This document shows, in pieces, positions 1-7,018 of a stretch of 54,303 bases of DNA. Each line of letters begins with the position of its first letter. Positions within the stretch are counted from its first letter, which is position 1. The position numbers were made by a program, and so were the translations under genes. The stretch is from JBGSWL01 sp041752455 (GTDB taxonomy: Bacteria; Pseudomonadota; Alphaproteobacteria; Rhizobiales; Rhizobiaceae), in the NCBI GenBank assembly GCA_041752455.1, contig JBGSWL010000063.1, forward strand, positions 1 to 54,303. The letters are read 5' to 3'. The notes beneath the pieces are model-generated. The model was not told the DNA's origin and did not search any database. It saw nothing but the letters and a program-made list of their open reading frames with translations.

Positions 1-1
1 T

Positions 2-958
2 GCGCAAGCGGGCAACGGCGCTCTGGCAGGCGCAGGTGGCGGTATCGCCGCCGGTGGCGCAGAGGCGGCGCAGCGCACGCTTCTGGCCTACCAGCGATCA
101 GAGGAGTTGGCGGCGGACCGCTCGGCGGTCGACTACCTGAATGCCACCGGCCAATCGGCGCGCGGCATGCTGACCACATTCGAGCGGTTTGAAAAACAAC
201 TCAACTTTGCCGGACGCGAGGTCAATCCCTACCGGATCAGCCATCCGTTGCCGCGCGAGCGCCTTGCCGCTCTCGAATCGGTGGCGCGACCGAGCCCGCA
301 TTTTGAAAAGACCGACAGCCCTGCCCTGAAACGCCGCCACGATCTGGCACGCGCCAAGATCCTTGCCTACAGCTACGGACCGGAAGGGTTGGCGCGGGCC
401 TTCAAGGACGATCCCAACGGCATGGCGGCGCGCTACGGCAAGGCGATCTCGACCTTCCTGAACGGCAATCCGCGTGACGCTGTTCCGATGATCGACAAGT
501 TGATCAGCGAGCAGCCGCAGAACCCGTATTTTCACGAGATCAAGGGCGAAATCCTGATGGGCGCGCAGGACGCGGCCGGCGCCGTTGCGGCGCTCAGCAA
601 GGCTGTGCAACTGGCGGACGGCAATGCTCCGACGATCCAGACCGCGCTCGGCCATGCCCTCGTTCTTGCCGGCGGCGAGGACAATCTGCGCCGCGCGGTC
701 GGTGAACTGGAGGTGGCGGTTTCGCTTGATCCGGCCAATGCCCGCGCCTACCAGCACCTTGCCATGGCGTATGGACGCCTCGGGATGACAGGCGATGCTG
801 AACTGGCAACCGCCGAAGCCAACTTCCAGACCGGACGTTTTGGCGAGGCCAAGCAGTTTGCAGCGCGCGCCAAGAGCCGCTTCGACAAGAGCGAGCCACA
901 ATGGTTGCGGGCCGATGACATTTCACGATTTGAGGTGCCGCGGCAGCGCCGCCGCTGA
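2..958 (+). CDS. M48 family metalloprotease with TPR repeats, C-terminal part (5' end outside window)
   Basis: The frame is open from base 2 and ends at TGA 956-958, so only the C-terminal part is present. The first residues are Gly/Ala rich and are followed by EELAADRSAVDYL, which fits the third zinc-ligand element of M48 (Ste24/HtpX/BepA-like) peptidases, a Glu followed by AD. The HExxH helix would lie upstream of the window. After about 100 residues comes an alpha-helical section (roughly 120 residues before the end) with TPR-like A-x-x-A-L spacing. Membership of the BepA/YfgC-type periplasmic proteases, which combine M48 with TPRs for outer-membrane protein quality control, is inferred. 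The gene is followed 70 bp later by a secreted DsbA-like protein, which supports an envelope role. A TTG or GTG inside the window is not needed as a start because the family domain continues upstream. Confidence 0.75.
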   Translation, partial: AQAGNGALAGAGGGIAAGGAEAAQRTLLAYQRSEELAADRSAVDYLNATGQSARGMLTTFERFEKQLNFAGREVNPYRISHPLPRERLAALESVARPSPHFEKTDSPALKRRHDLARAKILAYSYGPEGLARAFKDDPNGMAARYGKAISTFLNGNPRDAVPMIDKLISEQPQNPYFHEIKGEILMGAQDAAGAVAALSKAVQLADGNAPTIQTALGHALVLAGGEDNLRRAVGELEVAVSLDPANARAYQHLAMAYGRLGMTGDAELATAEANFQTGRFGEAKQFAARAKSRFDKSEPQWLRADDISRFEVPRQRRR

Positions 959-1028
959 TATAAGACCCCGCCGACAAACGCGTCCTTTGGCCATGCGCCG
1001 ACCGAAATCAAAGCAACGAGGAACCGAG

Positions 1029-1796
1029 ATGAGACGCCTGACCCAGACCGCCCGAGCCGCCATCTTCGGCACCCTTGCCCTTGGCCTTGTTGTCCAGCCT
1101 GCGAACGCTTTCGATGACGCGGAAAAAGCCGAGATCGGGACGATCGTGCGCGACTATCTGATCGCCAACCCGGAGGTGATGCTTGACGTCCAGCGTGCAC
1201 TCGAAGCCAAGCAGCAGGCCGAGGAGACCGAGCGTCGCCGCGATCTGATCGCGTCATCCGCCGATGCCCTGATGCGCAATCCTTCCGACCCGGTGCTGGG
1301 CAATCCGGCCGGCGATGTCACCATCGTCGAGTTCTATGACTATAACTGCGGCTTCTGCCGCCGCGCATTGGCCGACATGAATGCCGTGATCGAATCCGAT
1401 CCCAATGTGCGGTTTGTCCTGAAGGAATTCCCGATCCTCGGCCCGGATTCGCAGGCTGCCCACACGGTCGCCATCGCGTTCCATCGCCTGAAGCCGGAAG
1501 CCTATGGTCCCTTCCACAACGCTTTGATGACCGGCGAAGGCCGGATCGACGAAGCCGCTGCCATCGCCGCCGCTGTCGAACTCGGCGTCACCGAAGAGGC
1601 GCTGCGCGCAGAAATGGCAAATCCGGCCGTTGTGACGTCGGTCGAGGAAACCTACGCGCTGGCCGACGGCCTCGGCATTACCGGTACGCCATCCTACGTG
1701 ATCGGCAACGAGATGATCTCGGGTGCCCTCGGCATCGAGACCCTGCGCCAGAAGCTGGCCGAAGCGCGCGCCTGCGCTACGACCAAGACTTGCTGA
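1029..1796 (+). CDS. DsbA family secreted thiol:disulfide oxidoreductase
   Basis: A 255-residue protein with a signal peptide (about residues 1-27, ending ANA before FDD). A helical N-terminal extension (residues 30-85) leads to a thioredoxin-fold DsbA domain whose active site CGFC lies at 107-110 in FYDYNCGFC, with the cis-Pro loop GITGTPSYVIG near the end. This belongs to the Com1/ScsC/BdbD-like DsbA group of alphaproteobacteria, which oxidise or isomerise cysteines of exported proteins in the periplasm. The ATG at 1029 was chosen because it is preceded by GAGGAACC and gives a clean signal peptide; longer in-frame versions overlap the previous gene and have no signal. Oxidase versus isomerase activity cannot be told from the sequence. 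Confidence 0.88.
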   Translation: MRRLTQTARAAIFGTLALGLVVQPANAFDDAEKAEIGTIVRDYLIANPEVMLDVQRALEAKQQAEETERRRDLIASSADALMRNPSDPVLGNPAGDVTIVEFYDYNCGFCRRALADMNAVIESDPNVRFVLKEFPILGPDSQAAHTVAIAFHRLKPEAYGPFHNALMTGEGRIDEAAAIAAAVELGVTEEALRAEMANPAVVTSVEETYALADGLGITGTPSYVIGNEMISGALGIETLRQKLAEARACATTKTC

Positions 1797-1944
1797 TTGC
1801 GCCCATCTAGGCCAAGGCAAGCCGAACCGGCGAAAAGTCGGGGAGAACCGGGAGCAGCGGCAGCGATGCCGTCGCTTCGCCTTGCGGGGTTTCAGTCCCC
1901 GCACTAGTCGTATTCCGGCGCAATGAACCGCGGAGCCAGACATC

Positions 1945-2412
1945 ATGGCCATGACAGGCAAACCTGTCCTCGTTCTCAACGGTCCCAATCTCAACCTGCT
2001 CGGCACCCGCGAGCCGCAGATCTATGGATCGAAAACGCTTGAAGAACTGCACGGCGACTGCGTCAAGACCGGCGCTGCGCTGGGGCTCGAGGTCACGTGC
2101 TTCCAGTCCAATCACGAAGGCGATCTGGTGGACCGTATCCAGGAAGCCGGCCGGTCAGGCACTCCGGTGATCATCAATCCGGGCGCCTATTCGCACACAT
2201 CGATTGCGTTGCGCGATGCCATTGCCGGAAGCGGAGCGGTCGTCATCGAGGTTCATCTTTCGAATATCCATGCCCGAGAACAGTTCCGTCATCATTCCCA
2301 TGTATCCCCGGTTTCGCGCGGCGTGATCGTCGGTCTTGGGGTTGACGGCTATTTCCTCGCGCTTCGGGCCATCGCCGGCATGGGCCTTGCGCCTGGTGGT
2401 GGCGGCGCGTAA
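1945..2412 (+). CDS. aroQ: Type II 3-dehydroquinate dehydratase
   Basis: A 155-residue protein, normal for the dodecameric type II enzyme that turns 3-dehydroquinate into 3-dehydroshikimate in the shikimate pathway (cytosol). The family signature NGPNLNLLGTREPQIYG is near the N-terminus and carries the catalytic Arg and Tyr of the lid loop. INPGAYSHTS and EVHLSNIHAREQFRHHS give the conserved substrate-binding Asn and the catalytic His. The start ATG at 1945 follows GCGGAGCCAGACATC. It leads an aroQ-accB-accC run with gaps of 62 and 10 bp, a common alphaproteobacterial arrangement. Confidence 0.95.
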   Translation: MAMTGKPVLVLNGPNLNLLGTREPQIYGSKTLEELHGDCVKTGAALGLEVTCFQSNHEGDLVDRIQEAGRSGTPVIINPGAYSHTSIALRDAIAGSGAVVIEVHLSNIHAREQFRHHSHVSPVSRGVIVGLGVDGYFLALRAIAGMGLAPGGGGA

Positions 2413-2474
2413 GCGGGCATCCACTGACGAACAATTGGGCGCATGCTGCGCCAGACGGAATTCACGAGGTTACC

Positions 2475-2945
2475 ATGGCCGAAAAAAAGGCAGCGTTCGA
2501 TACTGAACTGGTCAGCACACTGGCCCGGATTCTCAATGAAACCGACCTGACCGAAATCGAGGTCGAACAGGGCGAAATGCGGGTGCGCGTCTCGCGCGAA
2601 CCGGCTCCGGTCTACATGACTGGCGGAGCTGCCGCCGCCGCAGCGCCTGCCCCTGCCGCATCGCCTGCCGCCGCCCATATGCCCGCAGCCACCAGCGCAC
2701 CGGCGCTTTCCGGCAAGGAACTGCACGCGCCGATGGTCGGCACGGCCTATCTGTCGCCATCGCCGGATTCAGATCCGTTCGTTGCCATCGGCCAATCGGT
2801 CAAGGAAGGCGAGACGCTGCTGATCATCGAGGCGATGAAGGTGATGAATCCGATTGCTGCTCCGCGCAGCGGCAAGATCACGGCGATCCTGATCAACGAC
2901 GGTGAACCGGTCGAGTACGGGCAGCCGATGCTCGTTATCGAGTAA
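2475..2945 (+). CDS. accB: Acetyl-CoA carboxylase biotin carboxyl carrier protein
   Basis: A 156-residue protein: an N-terminal helical part (1-45), a flexible Ala/Pro linker (about 54-78) and a C-terminal biotinyl domain. The biotin attachment motif EAMKVMN puts the modified Lys at residue 122. BCCP carries carboxybiotin between biotin carboxylase (AccC) and the AccAD carboxyltransferase for malonyl-CoA synthesis. The linker and biotin-domain thumb (SPSPDSDPFV) match the bacterial AccB form. It is followed by accC 10 bp downstream, as in most Proteobacteria. The ligase that biotinylates it, BirA, is also in this window at 42076-42897. Confidence 0.95.
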   Translation: MAEKKAAFDTELVSTLARILNETDLTEIEVEQGEMRVRVSREPAPVYMTGGAAAAAAPAPAASPAAAHMPAATSAPALSGKELHAPMVGTAYLSPSPDSDPFVAIGQSVKEGETLLIIEAMKVMNPIAAPRSGKITAILINDGEPVEYGQPMLVIE

Positions 2946-2955
2946 GGTGGTTCCG

Positions 2956-4308
2956 ATGTTCAACAAGGTGCTGATCGCCAATCGCGGGGAAATTGCCCTT
3001 CGGATTCTCCGGGCTTGCAAGGAACTCGGGATCGCTACTGTCGCCGTGCATTCCACCGCCGATGAAATGGCGATGCATGTGCGGCTTGCCGACGAGAGCG
3101 TCTGCATCGGGCCGCCGCCTTCGCGGGACAGCTATCTCAACATCCACCAGATCGTTGCTGCCTGCGAGATCACGGGTGCCGATGCGGTGCATCCCGGCTA
3201 CGGTTTCCTGTCGGAAAACGCCAAGTTTGCCGAGATTCTCGAAGCCCACAAGATCACGTTCATCGGACCGACGTCGCACCACATCTCGATCATGGGCGAC
3301 AAGATCGAAGCCAAGAAAACCGCCCAACGCCTTGGCATTCCTGTCGTTCCGGGGTCCGATGGCGGGATCACAGAAATTGCGGCGGCAAAGCGCATCGCTG
3401 CCGACATCGGCTATCCGGTGATCATCAAGGCTGCGGCCGGCGGCGGTGGCCGTGGCATGAAAGTGGCGCGGTCGGAAGCTGACCTTGCGATCGCCTTCGA
3501 TACGGCCCGGTCGGAAGCCGGCGCGGCCTTCGGCAATGACGCAGTCTATATCGAGAAGTTCCTGTCGCATCCGCGCCATATCGAAGTGCAGGTGGTCGGC
3601 GATGGTGCCGGCAAGGCGATCCATCTGGGTGAACGCGATTGCTCGCTGCAGCGTCGCCACCAGAAGGTCTGGGAAGAGGCCAATTCCCCTGCCCTCAACG
3701 CTGAAAAGCGCAGCGAGATCGGCATGATCTGCGCACGGGCGGTTGCCAATCTCGGCTATCGCGGCGCCGGCACGATCGAATTCCTTTATGAGGATGGCGA
3801 GTTCTATTTCATCGAAATGAACACGCGCCTGCAGGTCGAGCATCCGGTCACCGAAGCGATCACCGGCATCGACCTTGTGCATGAGCAGATGCGGGTTGCC
3901 TCGGGTGCCGGTCTTTCGGTCACGCAGGACGAGATCGTCTTCAACGGCCATGCCATCGAATGCCGGATCAACGCTGAAGATCCGCGCACCTTCATGCCCT
4001 CGCCGGGCACGATCACGCACTATCATACGCCGGGCGGACTTGGCGTTCGCGTCGACTCCGGGGTTTATGCCGGCTACACGATCCCGCCCTACTACGACAG
4101 CCTGATCGGCAAGTTGATCGTGCACGGGCGCAACCGGGTCGAGTGCATGATGCGGCTGCGCCGGGCGCTGGACGAATTCGTCGTCGACGGCATCAAGTCG
4201 ACACTTCCGCTTTTCCAGGATCTGGTGGACAATCCCGACATCGCCAATGGCGACTATGATATCCATTGGCTTGAAAAGCACCTGGCATCGCAAACAAGTG
4301 CGGCGTGA
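2956..4308 (+). CDS. accC: Acetyl-CoA carboxylase biotin carboxylase subunit
   Basis: A 450-residue ATP-grasp enzyme, the usual AccC length, that carboxylates biotin on AccB using ATP and bicarbonate. The N-terminus IANRGEIALRILRACKELG is the canonical PreATP-grasp start. The glycine-rich ATP loop AAAGGGGRGMKV follows, then ERDCSLQRRHQKVWEEA and FIEMNTRLQVEHPVTE, which hold the metal ligands and the catalytic Arg, and a C-terminal biotin carboxylase domain. ATG 2956 was chosen for this canonical N-terminus and the upstream AAGGTGG; an upstream in-frame ATG falls within accB. Cytosolic, in complex with AccB. Confidence 0.96.
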   Translation: MFNKVLIANRGEIALRILRACKELGIATVAVHSTADEMAMHVRLADESVCIGPPPSRDSYLNIHQIVAACEITGADAVHPGYGFLSENAKFAEILEAHKITFIGPTSHHISIMGDKIEAKKTAQRLGIPVVPGSDGGITEIAAAKRIAADIGYPVIIKAAAGGGGRGMKVARSEADLAIAFDTARSEAGAAFGNDAVYIEKFLSHPRHIEVQVVGDGAGKAIHLGERDCSLQRRHQKVWEEANSPALNAEKRSEIGMICARAVANLGYRGAGTIEFLYEDGEFYFIEMNTRLQVEHPVTEAITGIDLVHEQMRVASGAGLSVTQDEIVFNGHAIECRINAEDPRTFMPSPGTITHYHTPGGLGVRVDSGVYAGYTIPPYYDSLIGKLIVHGRNRVECMMRLRRALDEFVVDGIKSTLPLFQDLVDNPDIANGDYDIHWLEKHLASQTSAA

Positions 4309-4347
4309 CCGCTGCCAGTTGTTATCGTTGAAGGCTGACGACGACCA

Positions 4348-4971
4348 ATGGCCGGACAGGATATGGCGCGCAACAACAATGGCCGCATCACACCGCAGAT
4401 TCTGCTGAAGGCCTATTCGATCGGCCTTTTTCCGATGGCCGAGGATGCGAGCGATCCCAATGTGTTCTGGGTGGAGCCTGAGTCGCGCGGGGTGATCCCG
4501 CTTGACGCTTTTCATGTGCCGAAAAGTCTCGCCAAGATCATCCGCCAGGGCCGCTATGACGTGACATTCAATGTCGGGTTCAATGCGGTGATACGGGCCT
4601 GCGCCGAACCGGGCCAGGGGCGCGAAAAGACTTGGATCAACCGCACCATCCTCGATCTCTATGGCCAGTTGCACCAGATGGGCCATGCCCATTCGGTCGA
4701 GGCTTGGGACGGTGCCGACCTTGTCGGCGGCCTTTATGGCGTGTCGCTGGGACGGGCGTTCTTCGGCGAGAGCATGTTCTCGCGCAAGGATGATGCCTCC
4801 AAGGTCTGCCTCGTGCATCTGGTCGAACGGCTTCGCGCGCGCGGCTTTGTCCTGCTCGACACGCAGTTCACCACGGGTCACTTGAAGCGATTCGGTGCAA
4901 TCGACGTGCCGCGCGATGAATACGAAGACATGCTGGCGGAAGCACTGATCGGCGAAGCATCGTTCGACTGA
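4348..4971 (+). CDS. aat: Leucyl/phenylalanyl-tRNA--protein transferase
   Basis: A 207-residue protein that moves Leu or Phe from aminoacyl-tRNA onto N-terminal Lys/Arg of proteins, marking them for ClpS/ClpAP degradation. Recognisable blocks are AYSIGLFPMAED, FWVEPESRGVIPLD, the GREKTWINRTILDLYGQLH region, WDGADLVGGLYGVSLG, FFGESMFSRKDDASKVCLVHL and LLDTQFTTGHLKRFGA. The compact alphaproteobacterial form starts here without a long N-terminal domain. A second ATG at 4363 is possible, but its ribosome site would be too close. It lies 39 bp after accC and runs convergent to DUF2155 with a 9 bp gap. Confidence 0.94.
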   Translation: MAGQDMARNNNGRITPQILLKAYSIGLFPMAEDASDPNVFWVEPESRGVIPLDAFHVPKSLAKIIRQGRYDVTFNVGFNAVIRACAEPGQGREKTWINRTILDLYGQLHQMGHAHSVEAWDGADLVGGLYGVSLGRAFFGESMFSRKDDASKVCLVHLVERLRARGFVLLDTQFTTGHLKRFGAIDVPRDEYEDMLAEALIGEASFD

Positions 4972-4980
4972 GCGTTTGCG

Positions 4981-5391
4981 TCAGCCAGACGGCGGCGGCA
5001 CGGTGGATGCGTCCTTGCAGCCCTTCAGCCACAAGTCATAAACCGCATGCTCGATGGCATTCAGGCCCGGGCTGTCGGCAAACATCCAACCGGTGAAAAT
5101 GCGCCTGATCTTGCGATCCAGCGTGATTTCGTCGACTTCAACGAAGGAATTGGCGCCCGGCGCTTCGAAATTGGCCCGCGAATAGCAGATGCGCGGCGTG
5201 ATCTGCAGTGCGCCGAACTGCACGGTCTCATTCAGGTAAACATCGAAGGTGATGATGCGGCCGGTAATCTTGTCGATGCCGGAAAACTCGGCAACCGGAC
5301 TTTCGGCCTTTTCGGCTGCGGCAGGCAAAGTCCATGCGAGCGCGCCGAGCATGGCGACACAGGCTGAAAGGCGGATCGTCCTGGAGAGCAT
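4981..5391 (-). CDS. DUF2155 domain-containing exported protein
   Basis: A protein of about 136 residues. A signal peptide (MLSRTIRLSACVAMLGA, ending PAAA) precedes the DUF2155 domain, seen in AEFSGIDKITGRIITFDVYL, PRICYSRA, a conserved VDEI and RRIFTGWMFADSPGLNAIEH. The family is found in alphaproteobacteria, typically beside an NDUFA12 gene and aat as here; its biochemical role is unknown to me. Start choice is uncertain: ATGs at 5409 and 5406 also give a hydrophobic leader. The ATG at 5391 gives the neatest signal peptide, though no start has a strong Shine-Dalgarno sequence. The spacing to the upstream NDUFA12 gene suggests co-transcription. Confidence 0.82.
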   Translation of the reverse strand: MLSRTIRLSACVAMLGALAWTLPAAAEKAESPVAEFSGIDKITGRIITFDVYLNETVQFGALQITPRICYSRANFEAPGANSFVEVDEITLDRKIRRIFTGWMFADSPGLNAIEHAVYDLWLKGCKDASTVPPPSG

Positions 5392-5487
5392 CGGCACTGT
5401 CACCATCATGACCAGAGAGCTACAAACTCCATATGGCCAAACCACGGTCAAAACTTCATTAACCAAAGGCAAAGCGCGCGGCGCTCT

Positions 5488-5886
5488 TCAGCCTTCGGGT
5501 GTCCAGGCATCGTAGTCGCCGGTGACGGTCGGACGGGTTGCCGGATTGAGCAGCGAACCCTTGGGTCGATAAGCGGCGGCGCTGCCGGTCAGGTTCGCCT
5601 GATGCGGCTTTTCCCACTCGCGGGCCGCATAGTTTTCATCCGAAGGCGGCGTATCGGTGCGGTGATGCATCCAGCCGTGCCAGCCGGCCGGAATGGCGGA
5701 TGCTTCCGCATAGTCCTTGTAGATCACCCAGCGGCGCGTGAAGCCTTCCGCGTCCTTGCCGCCCTCGTAGTAGACGTTGCCAAATGCATCGGCACCAATC
5801 CGGGTGCCATTGCGCCACGTGTGCAGCCGGGTGCCCAGTGTCTGGCCGTTCCACCAGGTGAAGAATTGCAGCAGGAAGTTTTTCAT
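5488..5886 (-). CDS. NADH:ubiquinone oxidoreductase subunit NDUFA12 (B17.2) family
   Basis: A 132-residue protein of the NDUFA12/B17.2 family, an accessory subunit of complex I shared by alphaproteobacteria and mitochondria. The sequence shows the family hallmarks GTRIGADAFGNVYYEG, RRWVIYKDYAEASAIPAGWHGWMHH and a C-terminal proline-rich stretch (PKGSLLNPATRPTVTGDYDAWTPEG in part). In mitochondria the subunit lies on the peripheral arm near the Q module; here it would face the cytoplasm. The main nuo genes of this genome are at the far end of the window (42.9-54.3 kb), so this accessory subunit is encoded separately. ATG 5886 is the natural family start (MKNFLLQFFTWWNG). Confidence 0.92.
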   Translation of the reverse strand: MKNFLLQFFTWWNGQTLGTRLHTWRNGTRIGADAFGNVYYEGGKDAEGFTRRWVIYKDYAEASAIPAGWHGWMHHRTDTPPSDENYAAREWEKPHQANLTGSAAAYRPKGSLLNPATRPTVTGDYDAWTPEG

Positions 5887-5991
5887 CGCTCGGACCTGTC
5901 GTTTCCCGGCGGTTTATGGCCCCGCGGACACCAGCTTGCAAGAGGCACGTCGAACGAGTTGGACCGTCCAAAAAGTCGGCAAGATCCGTCT

Positions 5992-6019
5992 TTGACCTGC
6001 AACAGAGTTGCGTCATGAT
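5992..6019 (+). promoter_or_regulatory. Possible sigma70-type promoter for the secreted six-cysteine protein
   Basis: TTGACC at 5992-5997 (5 of 6 to TTGACA), a 16-nt spacer and CATGAT at 6014-6019 (4 of 6 to TATAAT). It lies about 28 bp before the ATG at 6047, in a region between divergent genes. Prediction by eye only. Confidence 0.35.
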
Positions 6020-6046
6020 GTTTGTCACGCTTGGAGGGAACCGATC

Positions 6047-6478
6047 ATGCAGCGCATCACCAACACAGTTCTTGTCGCATTCCTGATGTCCGCCGTCAGC
6101 CTTCCGCCGGCGGTTTCACAGGAAGGCCCCCTCGGCATCGCTTTCGTAGAAGCGCCGGAACAGGGCGGCGGCGTGGCAACCGGTTACAATCCGGACACGG
6201 CCTTTGCAGCCGCCCGGGCGCAATGCATGGAATCAGGTGCCCTGAAGGAAGACTGCCTGCGAATCGCCTGGTGTTTTCCCGCGCGCTGGTCGATCGATGT
6301 TTTCGTGCAGCATCGCGAAGGGCCGCACTGGCACGAAGTCACCTGCGGTGTCGCAACCGAATCAGTTGCCCGCTCGCTGGTCGCGCATATCTGCGACCGC
6401 GCCGAACGGCCGGAACTGATCGAATGTTCGCTCGTGCAGGTCTATGATCCCGATGGCAACAAGCTGATGGAAAACTAA
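6047..6478 (+). CDS. Secreted six-cysteine hypothetical protein
   Basis: A 143-residue protein with a signal peptide (about 1-24, hydrophobic core VLVAFLMSAVSLPPAV). The mature part has six Cys (residues 60, 70, 76, 100, 116, 127), consistent with up to three disulfides formed in the periplasm. The stretch GYNPDTAFAAARAQCMESG followed by CFPARWSIDVF recalls DUF4189-type modules (A-rich helix with Cys, then a basic/aromatic strand), but I am not sure of that. ATG 6047 is favoured over an upstream one because GGAGGG sits 7 nt before it and it opens a proper signal peptide. It is monocistronic and convergent with the downstream acetyltransferase. Function unknown. Confidence 0.72.
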   Translation: MQRITNTVLVAFLMSAVSLPPAVSQEGPLGIAFVEAPEQGGGVATGYNPDTAFAAARAQCMESGALKEDCLRIAWCFPARWSIDVFVQHREGPHWHEVTCGVATESVARSLVAHICDRAERPELIECSLVQVYDPDGNKLMEN

Positions 6479-6492
6479 CCTCTGACAGCTGC

Positions 6493-6981
6493 CTACCAGA
6501 TCACCTTTTCCATGATCACGGCCGGGATGCCGGAACCCTTGACGCCGCAGTCGGGCGTCGTGCCGACCTGCTTGAAGCCCTGGCGCTCGTAGAACTTGAT
6601 GGCGCGGGTGTTGGCTTCCTCGACCTCGAGGCGCACTTTCCGCATGTCGGGAAAGCAGGCCTCGGCCTCCACCAGAAGCTTTTCGCCAAGCCCCTGCCCC
6701 TGCAGCGACGGCCGCACATAGAGCTGGTGGAGCATCGACGTCTCGGTGTCGATCTGGCTGACATAGGCCATGCCGCCGATCTCGGCGCCGTCATCGATCA
6801 CGATGAACTCCGAGCGCGGTTTGTTCAGGCGGCTCTTGAGCGCTGCAACCGAGTGCCAGGCACGGGTCAGTTCGGCGACCTTGTCGCGACCGTAGATCTC
6901 ATCATAGGTGTCGTGCCACGTCTCGGTGAGCATGGCGGATATGACCGGAAGGTCATCGTGTGAAGCGGTGCGAACCCACAT
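6493..6981 (-). CDS. GNAT family N-acetyltransferase
   Basis: A 162-residue single-domain GNAT protein using acetyl-CoA to acetylate an unknown substrate. Motif A, the acetyl-CoA pyrophosphate loop, is LYVRPSLQGQGLGEKLL (QGQGLG), after the beta-strand pair IGGMAYVSQID and MLHQ. Motif B is LEVEEANTRAIKFYERQGF, typical of RimI-like or small-molecule GNATs. The N-terminal WVRTASHDDLPVISAMLTETW also fits. It lies 37 bp downstream of gatB on the same strand and may be read from it. The sequence does not show whether the substrate is a protein N-terminus, an amino acid or a toxin. Confidence 0.9.
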   Translation of the reverse strand: MWVRTASHDDLPVISAMLTETWHDTYDEIYGRDKVAELTRAWHSVAALKSRLNKPRSEFIVIDDGAEIGGMAYVSQIDTETSMLHQLYVRPSLQGQGLGEKLLVEAEACFPDMRKVRLEVEEANTRAIKFYERQGFKQVGTTPDCGVKGSGIPAVIMEKVIW

Positions 6982-7018
6982 CGCCGGGTATGATGTTCCC
7001 TGCTATCTTTTGTCTCAC

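Noticed and set aside
1863..1903. Two hairpins ahead of aroQ (GCGA-TGCCG-TCGC and TGCGGGG-TTTCAGT-CCCCGCA) as a riboswitch or terminator
   Set aside because: No U-tract, no known riboswitch core, and short stems are frequent at this base composition. They could still be part of the 5' leader, but I cannot support a function.
2935..4881. A 648-codon open frame on minus opposite accC and aat
   Set aside because: It mirrors the codon positions of two certain genes, has no recognisable domain or ribosome site, and long antisense frames are expected at this G+C. The same holds for 20203-21654, 22694-24595, 32400-35036 and 44344-45861.
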